A stretch of DNA of 64,000 bases from Sporosarcina aquimarina. Lineage in GTDB: Bacteria; Bacillota; Bacilli; Bacillales_A; Planococcaceae. The position numbers and the translations under genes were made by a program. Where the stretch lies: assembly GCF_023715615.1 (NCBI RefSeq), contig NZ_JAMBOM010000006.1:62001-126000 (forward strand), given 5' to 3'. Each line of letters opens with the position of its first letter. The first letter of the stretch is position 1. Shown here one piece after another: positions 26,754 to 35,997 of this stretch. The notes beneath the pieces were generated by a model. That model made no database searches and had not been told where the DNA came from. It saw nothing but the letters and a program-made list of their open reading frames with translations.

Positions 26754-27584
26754 ATGACACAAACAATACGGGAAATAGCATTAGAAAAACTTCACAAACA
26801 AATTGCACAAGGGAATCCAATTATCGGTTCAGGAGCGGGTACAGGAATCACTGCAAAGTTCGCAGAAAAAGGTGGTACGGATTTAATCATCATCTACAAC
26901 TCAGGTAGATACCGTATGGCTGGCCGTGGTAGTTTAGCGGGTCTAATGCCTTATGGAGATGCCAATGCGATTGTGATGGACATGGGCTCTGAAGTACTTC
27001 CAATCGTAAAAGATACGCCAGTACTTGCGGGTGTTTGTGGAACAGATCCATTTAGAATTATGCCTAATTTCCTCCGCCAGTTAAAAGATATGGGATTCCA
27101 TGGAGTCCAAAACTTCCCAACTGTTGGTTTGATAGATGGGACGTTCCGGACGAATCTCGAAGAAACTGGAATGGGCTATGATTTAGAAGTTGAAATGATT
27201 CGTGAAGCTCATGAATTAGGAATGCTAACGTGCCCTTATGTATTTACACCTGAACAAGCTGTTGCGATGACGAAAGCTGGTGCAGATGTTCTAGTTCCGC
27301 ACATGGGTCTTACAACTAAGGGAAGTATCGGTGCGCAAAGTAATCTGACTCTTGAGGAGTCAGCGAAAAAAGTTCAAGAAATGCGCGATGCTGCTGTTGC
27401 CATTAACCCGGATATTATCGTGTTGTGTCATGGCGGACCAATTGCAGAACCAGAAGACGCACAGTACATTTTTGAGCATACAGAAGGCATTGCAGGGTTC
27501 TTCGGAGCAAGTAGTATTGAGAGACTGCCAACTGAAGTTGCCATTGAAAAACAAGCCCGTAAGTTTAAGGATTTATCGATTTAA
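26754..27584 (+). CDS. PEP-hydrolase-family TIM-barrel protein (Tm-1 C-terminal type)
   Basis: 276 residues from ATG 26754 (a TTG at 26733 has no better site). The fold family is PEP mutase/hydrolase-like; conserved stretches are [47 protein letters not shown] and [16 protein letters not shown]. Together with the preceding UPF0261 gene it makes a complete Tm-1-like protein split in two. The gap is 23 bases, so they should be co-expressed at equal levels. A paralogous copy is the sensor half of the upstream regulator. Substrate unknown. Confidence 0.9.
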   Translation: MTQTIREIALEKLHKQIAQGNPIIGSGAGTGITAKFAEKGGTDLIIIYNSGRYRMAGRGSLAGLMPYGDANAIVMDMGSEVLPIVKDTPVLAGVCGTDPFRIMPNFLRQLKDMGFHGVQNFPTVGLIDGTFRTNLEETGMGYDLEVEMIREAHELGMLTCPYVFTPEQAVAMTKAGADVLVPHMGLTTKGSIGAQSNLTLEESAKKVQEMRDAAVAINPDIIVLCHGGPIAEPEDAQYIFEHTEGIAGFFGASSIERLPTEVAIEKQARKFKDLSI

Positions 27585-27673
27585 AAGAATTTAATTGGTT
27601 TTTGAGTGTGCTCCTTCAGCAAGTTATTTCAATTTGTTTTATAACTTTAAAATAAATATATGGGGGAATAAAA

Positions 27674-28102
27674 ATGACTGAAGTAAAAGAACATGCAGGA
27701 CTAAGGTACATAAATCCAGAGGATGTGGAAACTCAAGAATTTGAGTGGGGAACACTTAAATGGATGAGTGAACCGCGTGTGACGAATGCAGAGAAATTTA
27801 GTATGGGGATTGTTATTTTGCATCCGGGGAAAGGGCATGATCGTCATAATCACCCAGATGAGGAAGAAGTTCTTTATGTAATCTCTGGTGAAGGTGAGCA
27901 AACTGTAAACGACGGTGCGCCGACAAAAATAACTGCAGGAATGTGCGTACACATTCCAACGGGAGCGTTCCATTCGACAATTAATACAGGTTGGGAACCC
28001 CTAAAACTAATGGCGATATATAGCCCGCATGGTCCCGAAATGGTTCTTCGTGCAGATCCAAATTGTAAGGTCCTTGCTCCTGGAATACTACCGGGTAATT
28101 AA
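27674..28102 (+). CDS. cupin-domain protein
   Basis: 142 residues. Single cupin barrel: first motif GKGHDRHNHPDEEEVLYVI with the HxH and E metal ligands, second motif IPTGAFHSTINTGWEP with the third histidine. Members are often isomerases, dioxygenases or sugar-binding proteins. It follows the TIM-barrel gene after about 90 bases and has its own GGGGGAATAAAA site. It probably works in the same unknown pathway. Confidence 0.82.
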   Translation: MTEVKEHAGLRYINPEDVETQEFEWGTLKWMSEPRVTNAEKFSMGIVILHPGKGHDRHNHPDEEEVLYVISGEGEQTVNDGAPTKITAGMCVHIPTGAFHSTINTGWEPLKLMAIYSPHGPEMVLRADPNCKVLAPGILPGN

Positions 28103-28228
28103 ATCGAAATATAGCCTCTGAATTGTGCCTGTTTGGGAAACTCTCTTTTTAGCTGAACCAATCGGTATAGTTTGTTGTACAGACAAAATGAAAAAATCAG
28201 TTGCTAATTGTCTAGGGAGGAAAGGACA

Positions 28229-28891
28229 ATGCAAAATCTAGAATCTTTTTTTGACCAGAAGTTTAACGGGGTAACGTTGCAACCCCCGTTATTCAATTCA
28301 TGGGATAGTGCCATTCGATTCGACCTCTTAACTCCTTCATCTCCTATCAATCATAACGATGCTCTGGAACATGCTTTTCAACGTTCGATTACATTGTATG
28401 ATGAGGTATTTCGGGATGAGGATGAACTATTGGTTATAGCGGATGTTCGTACAACTGAGGATCATTTGTTTCTTGAAGAACCGCTAAGAGTATACCGAAG
28501 TTATATTAAACAAGAGGATGTTTTAACCAAATTGAGGCATGAACTGATTCCGGACGGTTGCAATGAAGAAGGCGAACAGATGGTGGTCCATCGCTTTACA
28601 CTAGGTTGCAGAAAAATGGATATTCGATATGAACTCATTTTGCGCGAGATCTGTTATAAAGACTTTGGGGAAGTCATGAGACAGTTAGATCAGAAGCCTC
28701 AAAGTGGTATAGAGTTTTATTTTATAAATTTAACGCGCGGGATTATTTATCATTTATATGATGGTCCAGGCTGTGACGTTTTAGCGTTAAAGAAAGAAGA
28801 GATTCAATTTTTGTATGAGAGTTACAATGATTGGATTAGAGAAGAGGATCGTGATCAGATAGACGCTGTGTTTTCAGATCCGGAAAGTTAA
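28229..28891 (+). CDS. DUF3885-type protein (paralogue 2)
   Basis: 220 residues from ATG 28229 behind AGGGAGGAAAGG; a TTG at 28208 is less likely. It is the paralogue of the protein at 3032, with the same order of blocks (SITLYDEVFR, RHELIPD, SGIEFYFIN, YHLYDGPGCDVLA, FLYESYNDWI). Function unknown, soluble. Its natural terminator hairpin was split from it by an insertion: one copy lies 25 bases downstream and a second copy with the T run lies at 29796. Confidence 0.75.
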   Translation: MQNLESFFDQKFNGVTLQPPLFNSWDSAIRFDLLTPSSPINHNDALEHAFQRSITLYDEVFRDEDELLVIADVRTTEDHLFLEEPLRVYRSYIKQEDVLTKLRHELIPDGCNEEGEQMVVHRFTLGCRKMDIRYELILREICYKDFGEVMRQLDQKPQSGIEFYFINLTRGIIYHLYDGPGCDVLALKKEEIQFLYESYNDWIREEDRDQIDAVFSDPES

Positions 28892-28916
28892 CGTTAAAAG
28901 TGAAAATGAACATTTA

Positions 28917-28941
28917 GCCAATTACTTTATAGTAATTGGTT
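28917..28941. repeat. 25-base direct repeat, left copy (terminator hairpin)
   Basis: GCCAATTACTTTATAGTAATTGGTT is identical to 29796-29820 apart from no differences that I can see. It is itself a hairpin (CCAATTACT/AGTAATTGG). The right copy continues into TTTTTT, as expected of an intact terminator; the left copy does not. Confidence 0.85.
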
Positions 28942-29011
28942 CAGACTGTAGATAAACTCCAGAAATCATGGGGGGTGCCTACAGTCTTTATTCTTTTACA
29001 ATAGGATTATC

Positions 29012-29270
29012 TATGAAAAGTTGATTTTCGCTGTGAGCGGACGCTTTCCGAGGGGCTTGCTCTCAGCGAATCGAACGACGGAGAGTTCGATTTGCAGTAT
29101 TTTAGCGAACTTGGCTGAAATTAAGGCAGCACTCATCTCCTTCGCTTTGCTCAGTCCAGGGTCTTCGAAAAAACGTGCTCCTAACGCTTCGCTTTTACTC
29201 GCAAAAGCTGTTCTTCGTCACAGCTTTCGCTGATCCCTCAGGAGTCGCCGCTCTCCGCTACAATCAACAG
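29012..29270 (-). repeat. Bacillales-type intergenic repeat, minus orientation
   Basis: Reverse strand has GCGACTCCTG, then GGGATCAGCG (29248-29228), and ends with CAAGCCCCTCGGAAAGCGTCCGC, the same order as the copy at 29638. Its centre is longer than in the other copy. Such G+C-rich elements recur many times in Bacillales genomes. Confidence 0.6.
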
Positions 29271-29301
29271 GATCTACCAACTATCAAATGAGATAAAGGA
29301 A

Positions 29302-29519
29302 ATGATGATGAAGAATCAAATCAAAGAACGGAAACAGATGGAGCTGCTTACAATCTACTTGTTAGTTCCACAAGACCATCTGGTCCGTAAATCAGAGGCA
29401 GCAATTTATTTCCCCTGCATTTCTCCAGAGGTTGGAAATTTATAATCCCAATTTGGAGACCTTGCATAGATCCAGTTGTACTCAATAAAATGTCATTCAT
29501 TCAATACACCAAGCCCTCA
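29302..29519 (+). pseudogene. IS1182-family transposase remnant (N-terminal)
   Basis: The first part reads QMELLTIYLLVPQDHLVRKSEAAIYF behind an AAAGGA site (29302 onward, stop at 29443-29445), which resembles the conserved N-terminus of IS1182-family transposases. In another frame, from about 29448, RPCIDPVVLNKMSFIQYT continues the family's next conserved block. Frameshift and stops show it is dead, and the catalytic part is missing. Assignment is from remembered family patterns. Confidence 0.65.
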
Positions 29520-29637
29520 TAAGGTTGTCCACTGCATACCATTACATCTAGTTATTCTTGCTAGCTGAACATGGAGCACCCCGATTGCATTCTTTGCTTG
29601 AATGATGTGAATGATTCATGAGAAATTCAGTTGATTG

Positions 29638-29755
29638 AAGTGCAGGACGGCGACTCCTGGGGATCAGCGCAGCACGAAGACCCCACAGGAGCGAAGCGAC
29701 GAGGAGGCTGAGGGCAAGCCCCCGGAAAGCGCCCGTCCGGAACGGAGATCAACGG
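29638..29755 (+). repeat. Bacillales-type intergenic repeat, plus orientation
   Basis: GCGACTCCTGGGGATCAGCG begins the conserved part (29650-29669), followed by GACCCCACAGGAGCGAAGCG, GAGGAGGCTGAGGGCAAG and CCCCCGGAAAGCGCCCGTCC. It is much more G+C-rich than the surroundings. It forms an inverted pair with 29012-29270. Confidence 0.65.
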
Positions 29756-29795
29756 CCTGTTATCTTTCATTTCTATCCCTTTTGTCTACATTCTG

Positions 29796-29820
29796 GCCAA
29801 TTACTTTATAGTAATTGGTT
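29796..29820. repeat. 25-base direct repeat, right copy (terminator hairpin)
   Basis: Same sequence as 28917-28941, followed by TTTTTT. This is the likely original terminator of the DUF3885 gene, now 855 bases away from it. 29821-30055 beyond it shows no gene. Confidence 0.85.
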
Positions 29821-30055
29821 TTTTCATCGAAATATTAAAATACGCAATGAAAACTTATTTGAAACTAGAGTTTTCGTATGAAGCGATTACAGGTAGAACT
29901 TCTGAATGTTATATATTCAAGGTAATGGCTGTTTTATCGGTGAATACTCTTGAACTACTTTCCTTCTTTTTTGAAGTCTACAATCAGTAGTATAAGACCG
30001 ATTTCGTGGTATACTGCTGAACGTTAAATATGTCTTCGGAACGGAGTGGGCAAGG

Positions 30056-30583
30056 ATGACGAGAAAAATTATTATGAATTTGGCGATGAGCCTAGATGGA
30101 TATATTGCGGATGATAACGGGGGATTCGACTGGATTGGTGGGGACGGCCATAGTGAGCTGGATACATCGGATCAGTTCAGTTTCTCAGATTTTTTAGAAC
30201 AGGTCGATACGGTTGTCATGGGACGGAAATCGTTCGAGGATTCTACGCTTGATATGGTGGCACAGCACAAGATTCTCGTGGTGACTTCTTTAGATAAAGA
30301 AGACGAAGGAAATGTGCAATTTGTCCAAGGAGACATTGTATCACATGTTCAAGCTCTTCAGCAGGAAGAAGGAAAAGACATATGGCTCTTCGGTGGAAGC
30401 CAGTTGACAAACGCCTTTTTGAAAGCCGGAATTGTAGATGAATTCATCATCGGAATCGTTCCCATGATCCTTGGAACCGGGATTCGTCTGTTTGAAGAAA
30501 ATGACCGTATGATTCCATTACAACTAGAGGAATACTCCGTTAATGAAGGCTTGCCAATTTTAAGATATACGAAAAGAGCATAA
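30056..30583 (+). CDS. RibD/dihydrofolate-reductase-like protein
   Basis: 175 residues. RibD-C/DHFR-fold proteins use NADPH; this subfamily is not the true folate DHFR and its substrate is unknown. Visible marks: MNLAMSLDGYIADDNGGFDW at the N-terminus, DTVVMGRKSFE, DIWLFGGSQLTNAFLKAG and DEFIIGIVPMILGTG. It is intact, whereas a related gene at 16344 is broken. ATG with a weak GGAG site upstream. Closed by a strong terminator. Confidence 0.85.
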   Translation: MTRKIIMNLAMSLDGYIADDNGGFDWIGGDGHSELDTSDQFSFSDFLEQVDTVVMGRKSFEDSTLDMVAQHKILVVTSLDKEDEGNVQFVQGDIVSHVQALQQEEGKDIWLFGGSQLTNAFLKAGIVDEFIIGIVPMILGTGIRLFEENDRMIPLQLEEYSVNEGLPILRYTKRA

Positions 30584-30592
30584 GAGCATAAA

Positions 30593-30638
30593 TGTCCCTT
30601 GGGAGTGTATTATTTGCAAACCCAAAGGGACTTTTTTG
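30593..30638 (+). terminator. rho-independent terminator
   Basis: GTCCCTTGGG and CCCAAAGGGAC stem, then TTTTTT, right after the reductase gene. The remainder up to 30898 has no gene that I can support. Confidence 0.85.
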
Positions 30639-30898
30639 TTTTCCGCATAAGATTTGGAAAACCGAATCGTTCAAATTTGTTTCTGAATGGTCTTACTCAC
30701 CATCATCCACTTCCTGCAGCAACAAACTCCATATATCATTTACTTATCTTAAATGATAGACATTTCAGATTATACTTCCTGAGAATCGCCACGTATACTA
30801 CTTAGCAGAGGGGATGAAGTCATGACAATAGATTTTATGATTAATTGTGTTGCATGAAGCATCTTAGCTATATGTTTTAATAATAGGAGTTGAGGTAA

Positions 30899-31348
30899 AT
30901 GCATTTCAGAAAAGCGACAGAAAATGATATTCCAAGTATTGTCACCTTGCTAGCGGATGATGAATTAGGATCTACACGTGAAAGTATAGAAGATTGCGTG
31001 GTGAACGATTATGTTGAAGCATTCGCAGAAATGGAAGCGCAATCTGGAAACCAGCTCATATTAGCGATTGACGATCAATCAGTGGTTGGCTGTCTCCAGT
31101 TAACGCTCATTCCCGGTCTAGCTAGAAGAGGGATGAAACGTGCACAAATCGAAGGGGTGCGAGTCGATCGCCGTTATCGCAGTCAAGGAGTCGGTCAAGC
31201 CTTATTTGAACACGCGATTTCCATTGCAAAGGATGAGGGGGCTGGCCTTGTCCAATTAACGACAGACAAGCAGCGCGCAGATGCTCATCGTTTTTATGAA
31301 AGGCTTGGATTTACCGCAAGTCATGAAGGAATGAAATTGCTTTTTTGA
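30899..31348 (+). CDS. GNAT-family N-acetyltransferase
   Basis: 149 residues. Acetyl-CoA-binding motif A is clear: IEGVRVDRRYRSQGVGQALF (about residues 84-103), and DAHRFYERLGFTASHEGMKL is the C-terminal motif B. The N-terminal FRKATENDIPSIVTLLADDE is typical. Substrate unknown. ATG follows TAGGAGTTGAGG. It stands 90 bases before another, divergent GNAT gene. Confidence 0.85.
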   Translation: MHFRKATENDIPSIVTLLADDELGSTRESIEDCVVNDYVEAFAEMEAQSGNQLILAIDDQSVVGCLQLTLIPGLARRGMKRAQIEGVRVDRRYRSQGVGQALFEHAISIAKDEGAGLVQLTTDKQRADAHRFYERLGFTASHEGMKLLF

Positions 31349-31437
31349 AGGTCTGTTTACAAGATAGATGATGGTGGGTCAATTTTAATCGTATAGAATT
31401 ATGTTATAACTCGCAGAGGCACTAAAAATAGAAGCGA

Positions 31438-31866
31438 ATGGCGGTGTGCTGCATGGCAATTAGGAACGAAGCAACTAGTGAAATCAGAATAATCCCCTAT
31501 AACGATACTTATTACACCGCGATCCATGAGATGTACCTTGAAGAAGGCTGGATGAATCTTGCTGAAAATTATACGCAAACTCAGGTAGCGTGGAAAAATT
31601 CATCCATTGCATTCCTAGCAATTACGAATGATGAGGAAGTGGTTGCGTGTATGAGAGGTTTTACGGATACTCTTGTGACCACTTTTATTTGTGAAATGCT
31701 AGTTGAGAAGAAATTTCGAGGACACGGAATAGGTAAAGGATTACTGAATTATGTACACGCTCTGTATCCAAGTACACGGATTGAAATGTTAGCAACTGAA
31801 GCATCTAGTTCATTTTACGAAAAAGAAGGATATCGCTCGTTCTATGGATTCAGGAAGTCTTTTTAA
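31438..31866 (+). CDS. GNAT-family N-acetyltransferase
   Basis: 142 residues if started at ATG 31438; ATG 31453 is equally possible because no strong ribosome binding site precedes either. Motif A: VEKKFRGHGIGKGLLNYVHA (RGHGIG loop), and SSFYEKEGYRSF is motif B. Shorter core than the neighbour, no close similarity to it. Substrate unknown. Confidence 0.75.
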   Translation: MAVCCMAIRNEATSEIRIIPYNDTYYTAIHEMYLEEGWMNLAENYTQTQVAWKNSSIAFLAITNDEEVVACMRGFTDTLVTTFICEMLVEKKFRGHGIGKGLLNYVHALYPSTRIEMLATEASSSFYEKEGYRSFYGFRKSF

Positions 31867-31981
31867 AAGACACCTACTGACAGTAACAATAGGCTCGTAA
31901 AACCCTTCCTTTATATTCCTGTATAGCAGGAATGGGCTAGGCCATCTGTAAGAAGATTATTTATAGTACACAAGCATCAGA

Positions 31982-32016
31982 AACGCACTTTCTAACTTTA
32001 AGGAAAGTGTGTTTTT
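31982..32016 (+). terminator. rho-independent terminator
   Basis: ACGCACTTTC and GAAAGTGTGT stem with TTTTT. Ends the acetyltransferase transcript; no gene lies between 31867 and 32205. Confidence 0.8.
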
Positions 32017-32205
32017 GTCGTTTTATAGCAACATATAGCAAATAAACACGTCCAACATTTCTTATTAGTCAGTCAATAATACCAGCTCATTTATGCACTA
32101 TATTACCAGTTTTGCTATAAAGGAAAGCCCTTAGGAAGTATAGCAATTTATTAATAATTTCGATAAAGTGAAAGGGCTTACAAGAATAAGGAGAGGATGA
32201 AGTAG

Positions 32206-33852
32206 ATGGTGAAAACGAAAAAGAAGTTCTTAACTGCGTTTCTCGTTTGTACGTTAGCAAGTGGACTAGTTTTTGCTGAAACAGCTGGGGCTCAAGCACA
32301 TTCGATTCCTAATAAGTCATGGAATCATCCAGGTCATGGATCGCCAATTCTACATCCAGGTTCAGTGAGAGGAGCGGGAATGAGACAGGAGCCTTTACAG
32401 GAAATCGACAAAGTCCTTAACGATGCGATTGAAGAGAACACGACTCCAGGTGCTGTTGTTTTTGTCGCTCGTAGTGGACATATTGTGAAACAGCAAGCTT
32501 ACGGTGATGCTGCTCGCTATGTGGACGACTCTTATACTGAAATGGAAAATCCTGTTGCTATGCAAAAGAATACAATTTTTGACGTCGCTTCAATTAGTAA
32601 AATCTTTACGACAGTAGCCGCTATGAAATTGTATGAAAAAGGAGCCATTCAATTGGATGCTCCTGTAGCAACATACATTCCTGAATTCGCTGCAAACGGA
32701 AAAGAAAGTGTAACGATACGCCAGTTAATGACACATACATCAGGATTTACCGCATGGATTCCACTCCATTCCCAGGGGGAAACTCGGGAAGACCGGTTAC
32801 AGCTTGTATATGCCCAACCATTGAAAGCTCAACCAGGAAGCAGCTATACCTATAGCGACTTGAATATGATCACGTTAGGAGCGGTCGTTGAAAAGCTGTC
32901 CGGGAAACGATTGGATCAGTTTGTAAAAGATGAAATTACAGGACCACTTGGTATGAAAGATACGATGTATAATCCACCTGCTTCGCTTAAGAAACGAATT
33001 GCTGCGACAGAATTCCAACCTGAAATAGGCAGAGGACTTGTTTGGGGAGAAGTTCATGACGAAAACGCCTGGTCACTTGACGGTATTGCAGGTCACGCTG
33101 GTGTATTTTCCACAGCCAACGACTTGGGGATTTTTGCACATATGATTTTAAATGAAGGACGATATGGAGGGAAACGAATTCTTAAGCCTAAAACGGTGCA
33201 ACTGTTAAGTGAAAATCAGATACCGGAGTTTGCCGGTAATGATCACGGGCTTGGCTGGGAATTGAACCAAGGGTGGTATATGGATGCTCTCTCGGATCCT
33301 TCATCATCAGGGCATACCGGGTTTACAGGAACCAGTATTGTTATCAATCCAAAAAATAAAACAATTGCAATTCTACTAACCAACCGCGTACATCCTACAA
33401 GAAATACTATCTCGTTAAACTCTGTTCGAAGAGATTTCGTTCGACGTGTGGCAGATGCAATCCCAGCACCTATTCCTAATCGAACAGACGCTTGGTTTTC
33501 TGGATACGGGGACAAGCTGAATCGGAACTTACTTGTGGATGCCAAAAAAGAAGTCAACGAATTATCATTTAACACTTGGTATGAACTAGAAAAGGACTCT
33601 GACTTTGGAGTGATTGAAGTATCTCATGATGGGATTGAATGGAATGAAGTAGGAGTTCGACTAACAGGAACGAACGGCAAATGGAGTAATTTAACGGTAG
33701 CCCTACCAGATGGAACAAAGCATATCCGTTTCCGTTATGAGACTGATACGTCTGTCAACGGACGGGGATGGTACGTAGGAGATATTAAACTGAACGGGAA
33801 ACTTGTCAATCCGATTTCAGATTCAACGGATTGGGAAAATCGAAATTATTAA
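32206..33852 (+). CDS. amiE: secreted serine hydrolase, AmiE-like N-acetylmuramyl-L-alanine amidase
   Basis: 548 residues. Signal peptide (about residues 1-31, ending AGAQA). Class C beta-lactamase fold: SISK at 129-132 (nucleophile Ser and Lys) and YSD at 216-218, with the GHTGFTGTS segment as the third motif. It is followed by NagZ and NamZ, as in the Bacillus subtilis ybb cluster, where the homologue AmiE strips peptides from MurNAc. The last about 95 residues (after residue 450) are an extra beta-rich domain with FRYETDTSVNGRGWYVGDI, like those of secreted peptidases. ATG follows AGGAGAGGATG. It begins the operon; gaps to the next gene are 15 bases. Confidence 0.85.
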   Translation: MVKTKKKFLTAFLVCTLASGLVFAETAGAQAHSIPNKSWNHPGHGSPILHPGSVRGAGMRQEPLQEIDKVLNDAIEENTTPGAVVFVARSGHIVKQQAYGDAARYVDDSYTEMENPVAMQKNTIFDVASISKIFTTVAAMKLYEKGAIQLDAPVATYIPEFAANGKESVTIRQLMTHTSGFTAWIPLHSQGETREDRLQLVYAQPLKAQPGSSYTYSDLNMITLGAVVEKLSGKRLDQFVKDEITGPLGMKDTMYNPPASLKKRIAATEFQPEIGRGLVWGEVHDENAWSLDGIAGHAGVFSTANDLGIFAHMILNEGRYGGKRILKPKTVQLLSENQIPEFAGNDHGLGWELNQGWYMDALSDPSSSGHTGFTGTSIVINPKNKTIAILLTNRVHPTRNTISLNSVRRDFVRRVADAIPAPIPNRTDAWFSGYGDKLNRNLLVDAKKEVNELSFNTWYELEKDSDFGVIEVSHDGIEWNEVGVRLTGTNGKWSNLTVALPDGTKHIRFRYETDTSVNGRGWYVGDIKLNGKLVNPISDSTDWENRNY

Positions 33853-33867
33853 AGGAGAGATCTGTCG

Positions 33868-35985
33868 ATGAAGAAACTTCGTACCTATTTTCTTGTCCCA
33901 CTACTGATTAGCTTGTTAGTGCTAACAACTGGAATGTCTAGTCAGACAGCCATGGCTACATCACACAAATCACCGATTCAAGATTTAATCCTATTACAAA
34001 ATGTACCTGAATCGGATAGTCAATTTGAAAATGGAACTATCAAACTTACCCCCCTTCACGTATTTAAAGAGGGACATTTTATGAAGACATCTAATAATTT
34101 GAAATGGAAATCGACCAATAAAAGAGTGGCTACGGTCGATAATAACGGTTTGGTTACTACAACTGGTAAACCCGGAATGGCAATCATTCAAGTGAGCGAA
34201 GGGAAACTAGTCGACCGTGTTGCACTATTAGGCAAACCCAATCGATCATCAGGGAAATGGCATGGGAAACCTCCAGTTACTTATGAGGTGAAGAAGATGA
34301 AAGGGAAACGATACAACCTCATTGAGAACGCAATCAGTCACATGACGCTGGAAGAAAAAGTGGGACAAATGCTCATGCCGGATTTCAGGAATATGAATGG
34401 CAAAAATGTCACGGAACTAACTCCTGAAATTGAGCAACTTGTACAAAAGTATCATTTAGGTGGAGTGATTCTGTTTAGAGAAAACGTAGTCACTACAGAA
34501 CAAACGGCACGTTTAGTATCAGATTATCAAAAAGCGTCTGAAAAATATGGTCTTCTCATGTCAATTGACCAAGAGGGTGGAATCGTAACAAGACTTCAAT
34601 CTGGAACAGATATGCCAGGAAATATGGCATTAGGTGCTACACGATCAGAAGAACTTGCGGGCAAAGTTGGGAAAGCGATTGGCGAGGAACTGCATTCTTT
34701 GGGAATCAATATGAACTTCGCACCTTCCTTTGACATTAACAATAATCCGGATAATCCTGTAATCGGTGTGCGGTCATTTAGTGAAGATCCGGAACTAACA
34801 GCTCAATTAGGTGTCGCTTATATGAATGGTCTTCAAGGAACAGGAACGTCAGGAGCAGCAAAACACTTCCCTGGTCACGGCGACACAGCAGTGGATTCGC
34901 ATTTGGGTCTCCCAGAAGTTCCTTATGATAAGGAACGGTTAAAGCAAGTGGAGTTGTATCCGTTCCAGAAAGCGATGGAAGCGGGAGTAGATGCGGTCAT
35001 GACAGCCCACGTTACATTCCCGAAAATCGATGGAACAACTGTGATTTCTAAAAAAGATGGCACTGAAATCAATGTACCTGCTACGTTGTCCTATAAAGTG
35101 CTTACAGAGCTAATGCGTGAAGAAATGGGATACGACGGATTAATCACAACAGATGCATTGAACATGAAAGCCATTGCGGATCATTTCGGACCAGTAGATT
35201 CTGTAATCCGAGCTGTGCAGGCAGGGACTGATCTTGTCCTCATGCCAGTTGGATTGGAAAGTGTCGCTACGGGTCTTGTGGATGCGGTACGTACTGGAGA
35301 AATTTCGGAATCACGTATCGAAAGTTCAGTTGAAAGAATATTGTCCTTAAAGCTTAAAAGAGGTGTTTTGAAAGAAGAGAATCCAAAGTCAATCGATGAA
35401 GTGATTGCAACTGCAAAGGAAACTGTAGGCTCTGAGACACATAAACAAATTGAGCGTGAGGTTGCCGAGAAGTCGGTGACTGTAGTGAAAAACAATGATG
35501 TATTACCGTTGAAGGTAAATACTACAGAGAAAATCGCAGTCATTGGGAGTTCATATATCGATGAACTGTACCAAGCTGTGAAAAGTAAACACGAAAACAC
35601 AGTCTTGGTCAAAACAGGAGAGCCACTCACTACTGATCAGCTATCTCAAGTGTCTGATGTATCAGCCATCATTGTCGGTACGACTACCTCCACTGTGGCT
35701 GGTAGATCTCCGTCTAATCCTCAAATGGCGATGGTAAATGATTTAATGGATCAAACTGATGTCCCTGTTATCGCAGTAGGAGTCAGAAATCCATATGACA
35801 TCATGGCCTATCCGAATGTGGATGGTTATTTGGCGCAGTATGGATTTAGAACAGCAAGCTTTAAAGCAACTGCTTCCTTACTGTTTGGAGACATCCAACC
35901 TACAGGTAAACTTCCTGTGACAATTCCAAATCCTACGGGAGGAACGTTGTATCCATTTGGACACGGTTTAACTTACAACAAATAA
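33868..35985 (+). CDS. nagZ: secreted GH3 beta-N-acetylglucosaminidase
   Basis: 705 residues. Signal peptide (residues 1-30). A Big2-like immunoglobulin domain (about 45-120, with KWKSTNKRVATVDNNGLVTT) precedes the GH3 barrel. KHFPGHGDTAVDSHLGLP lies at about 333-349; DSH (343-345) matches the Asp-His dyad of Bacillus NagZ, and TTDALNM carries the nucleophile Asp at about 429. The C-terminal domain (about 510-705) is the second GH3 domain. The enzyme removes GlcNAc from muropeptides. Middle gene of amiE-nagZ-namZ; ATG follows AAAGGAGAG. Confidence 0.92.
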   Translation: MKKLRTYFLVPLLISLLVLTTGMSSQTAMATSHKSPIQDLILLQNVPESDSQFENGTIKLTPLHVFKEGHFMKTSNNLKWKSTNKRVATVDNNGLVTTTGKPGMAIIQVSEGKLVDRVALLGKPNRSSGKWHGKPPVTYEVKKMKGKRYNLIENAISHMTLEEKVGQMLMPDFRNMNGKNVTELTPEIEQLVQKYHLGGVILFRENVVTTEQTARLVSDYQKASEKYGLLMSIDQEGGIVTRLQSGTDMPGNMALGATRSEELAGKVGKAIGEELHSLGINMNFAPSFDINNNPDNPVIGVRSFSEDPELTAQLGVAYMNGLQGTGTSGAAKHFPGHGDTAVDSHLGLPEVPYDKERLKQVELYPFQKAMEAGVDAVMTAHVTFPKIDGTTVISKKDGTEINVPATLSYKVLTELMREEMGYDGLITTDALNMKAIADHFGPVDSVIRAVQAGTDLVLMPVGLESVATGLVDAVRTGEISESRIESSVERILSLKLKRGVLKEENPKSIDEVIATAKETVGSETHKQIEREVAEKSVTVVKNNDVLPLKVNTTEKIAVIGSSYIDELYQAVKSKHENTVLVKTGEPLTTDQLSQVSDVSAIIVGTTTSTVAGRSPSNPQMAMVNDLMDQTDVPVIAVGVRNPYDIMAYPNVDGYLAQYGFRTASFKATASLLFGDIQPTGKLPVTIPNPTGGTLYPFGHGLTYNK

Positions 35986-35997
35986 GGGAGCGGGTAG

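Larger units (their letters stand above)
28942..29795. mobile_element. degenerate IS1182-like insertion
   Basis: 854 bases lie exactly between two identical 25-base copies of a terminator hairpin. The segment contains two oppositely oriented copies of a Bacillales-type intergenic repeat (about 29012-29270 and 29638-29755) and, between them, a broken start of an IS1182-type transposase. IS1182-family elements are recorded with target duplications of variable length, which would fit the 25-base repeats. I infer an old insertion that has since decayed. Confidence 0.65.

Noticed and set aside
29021-29233. ORF inside the G+C-rich repeat
   Set aside because: It is the repeat read on the wrong strand and has no binding site.
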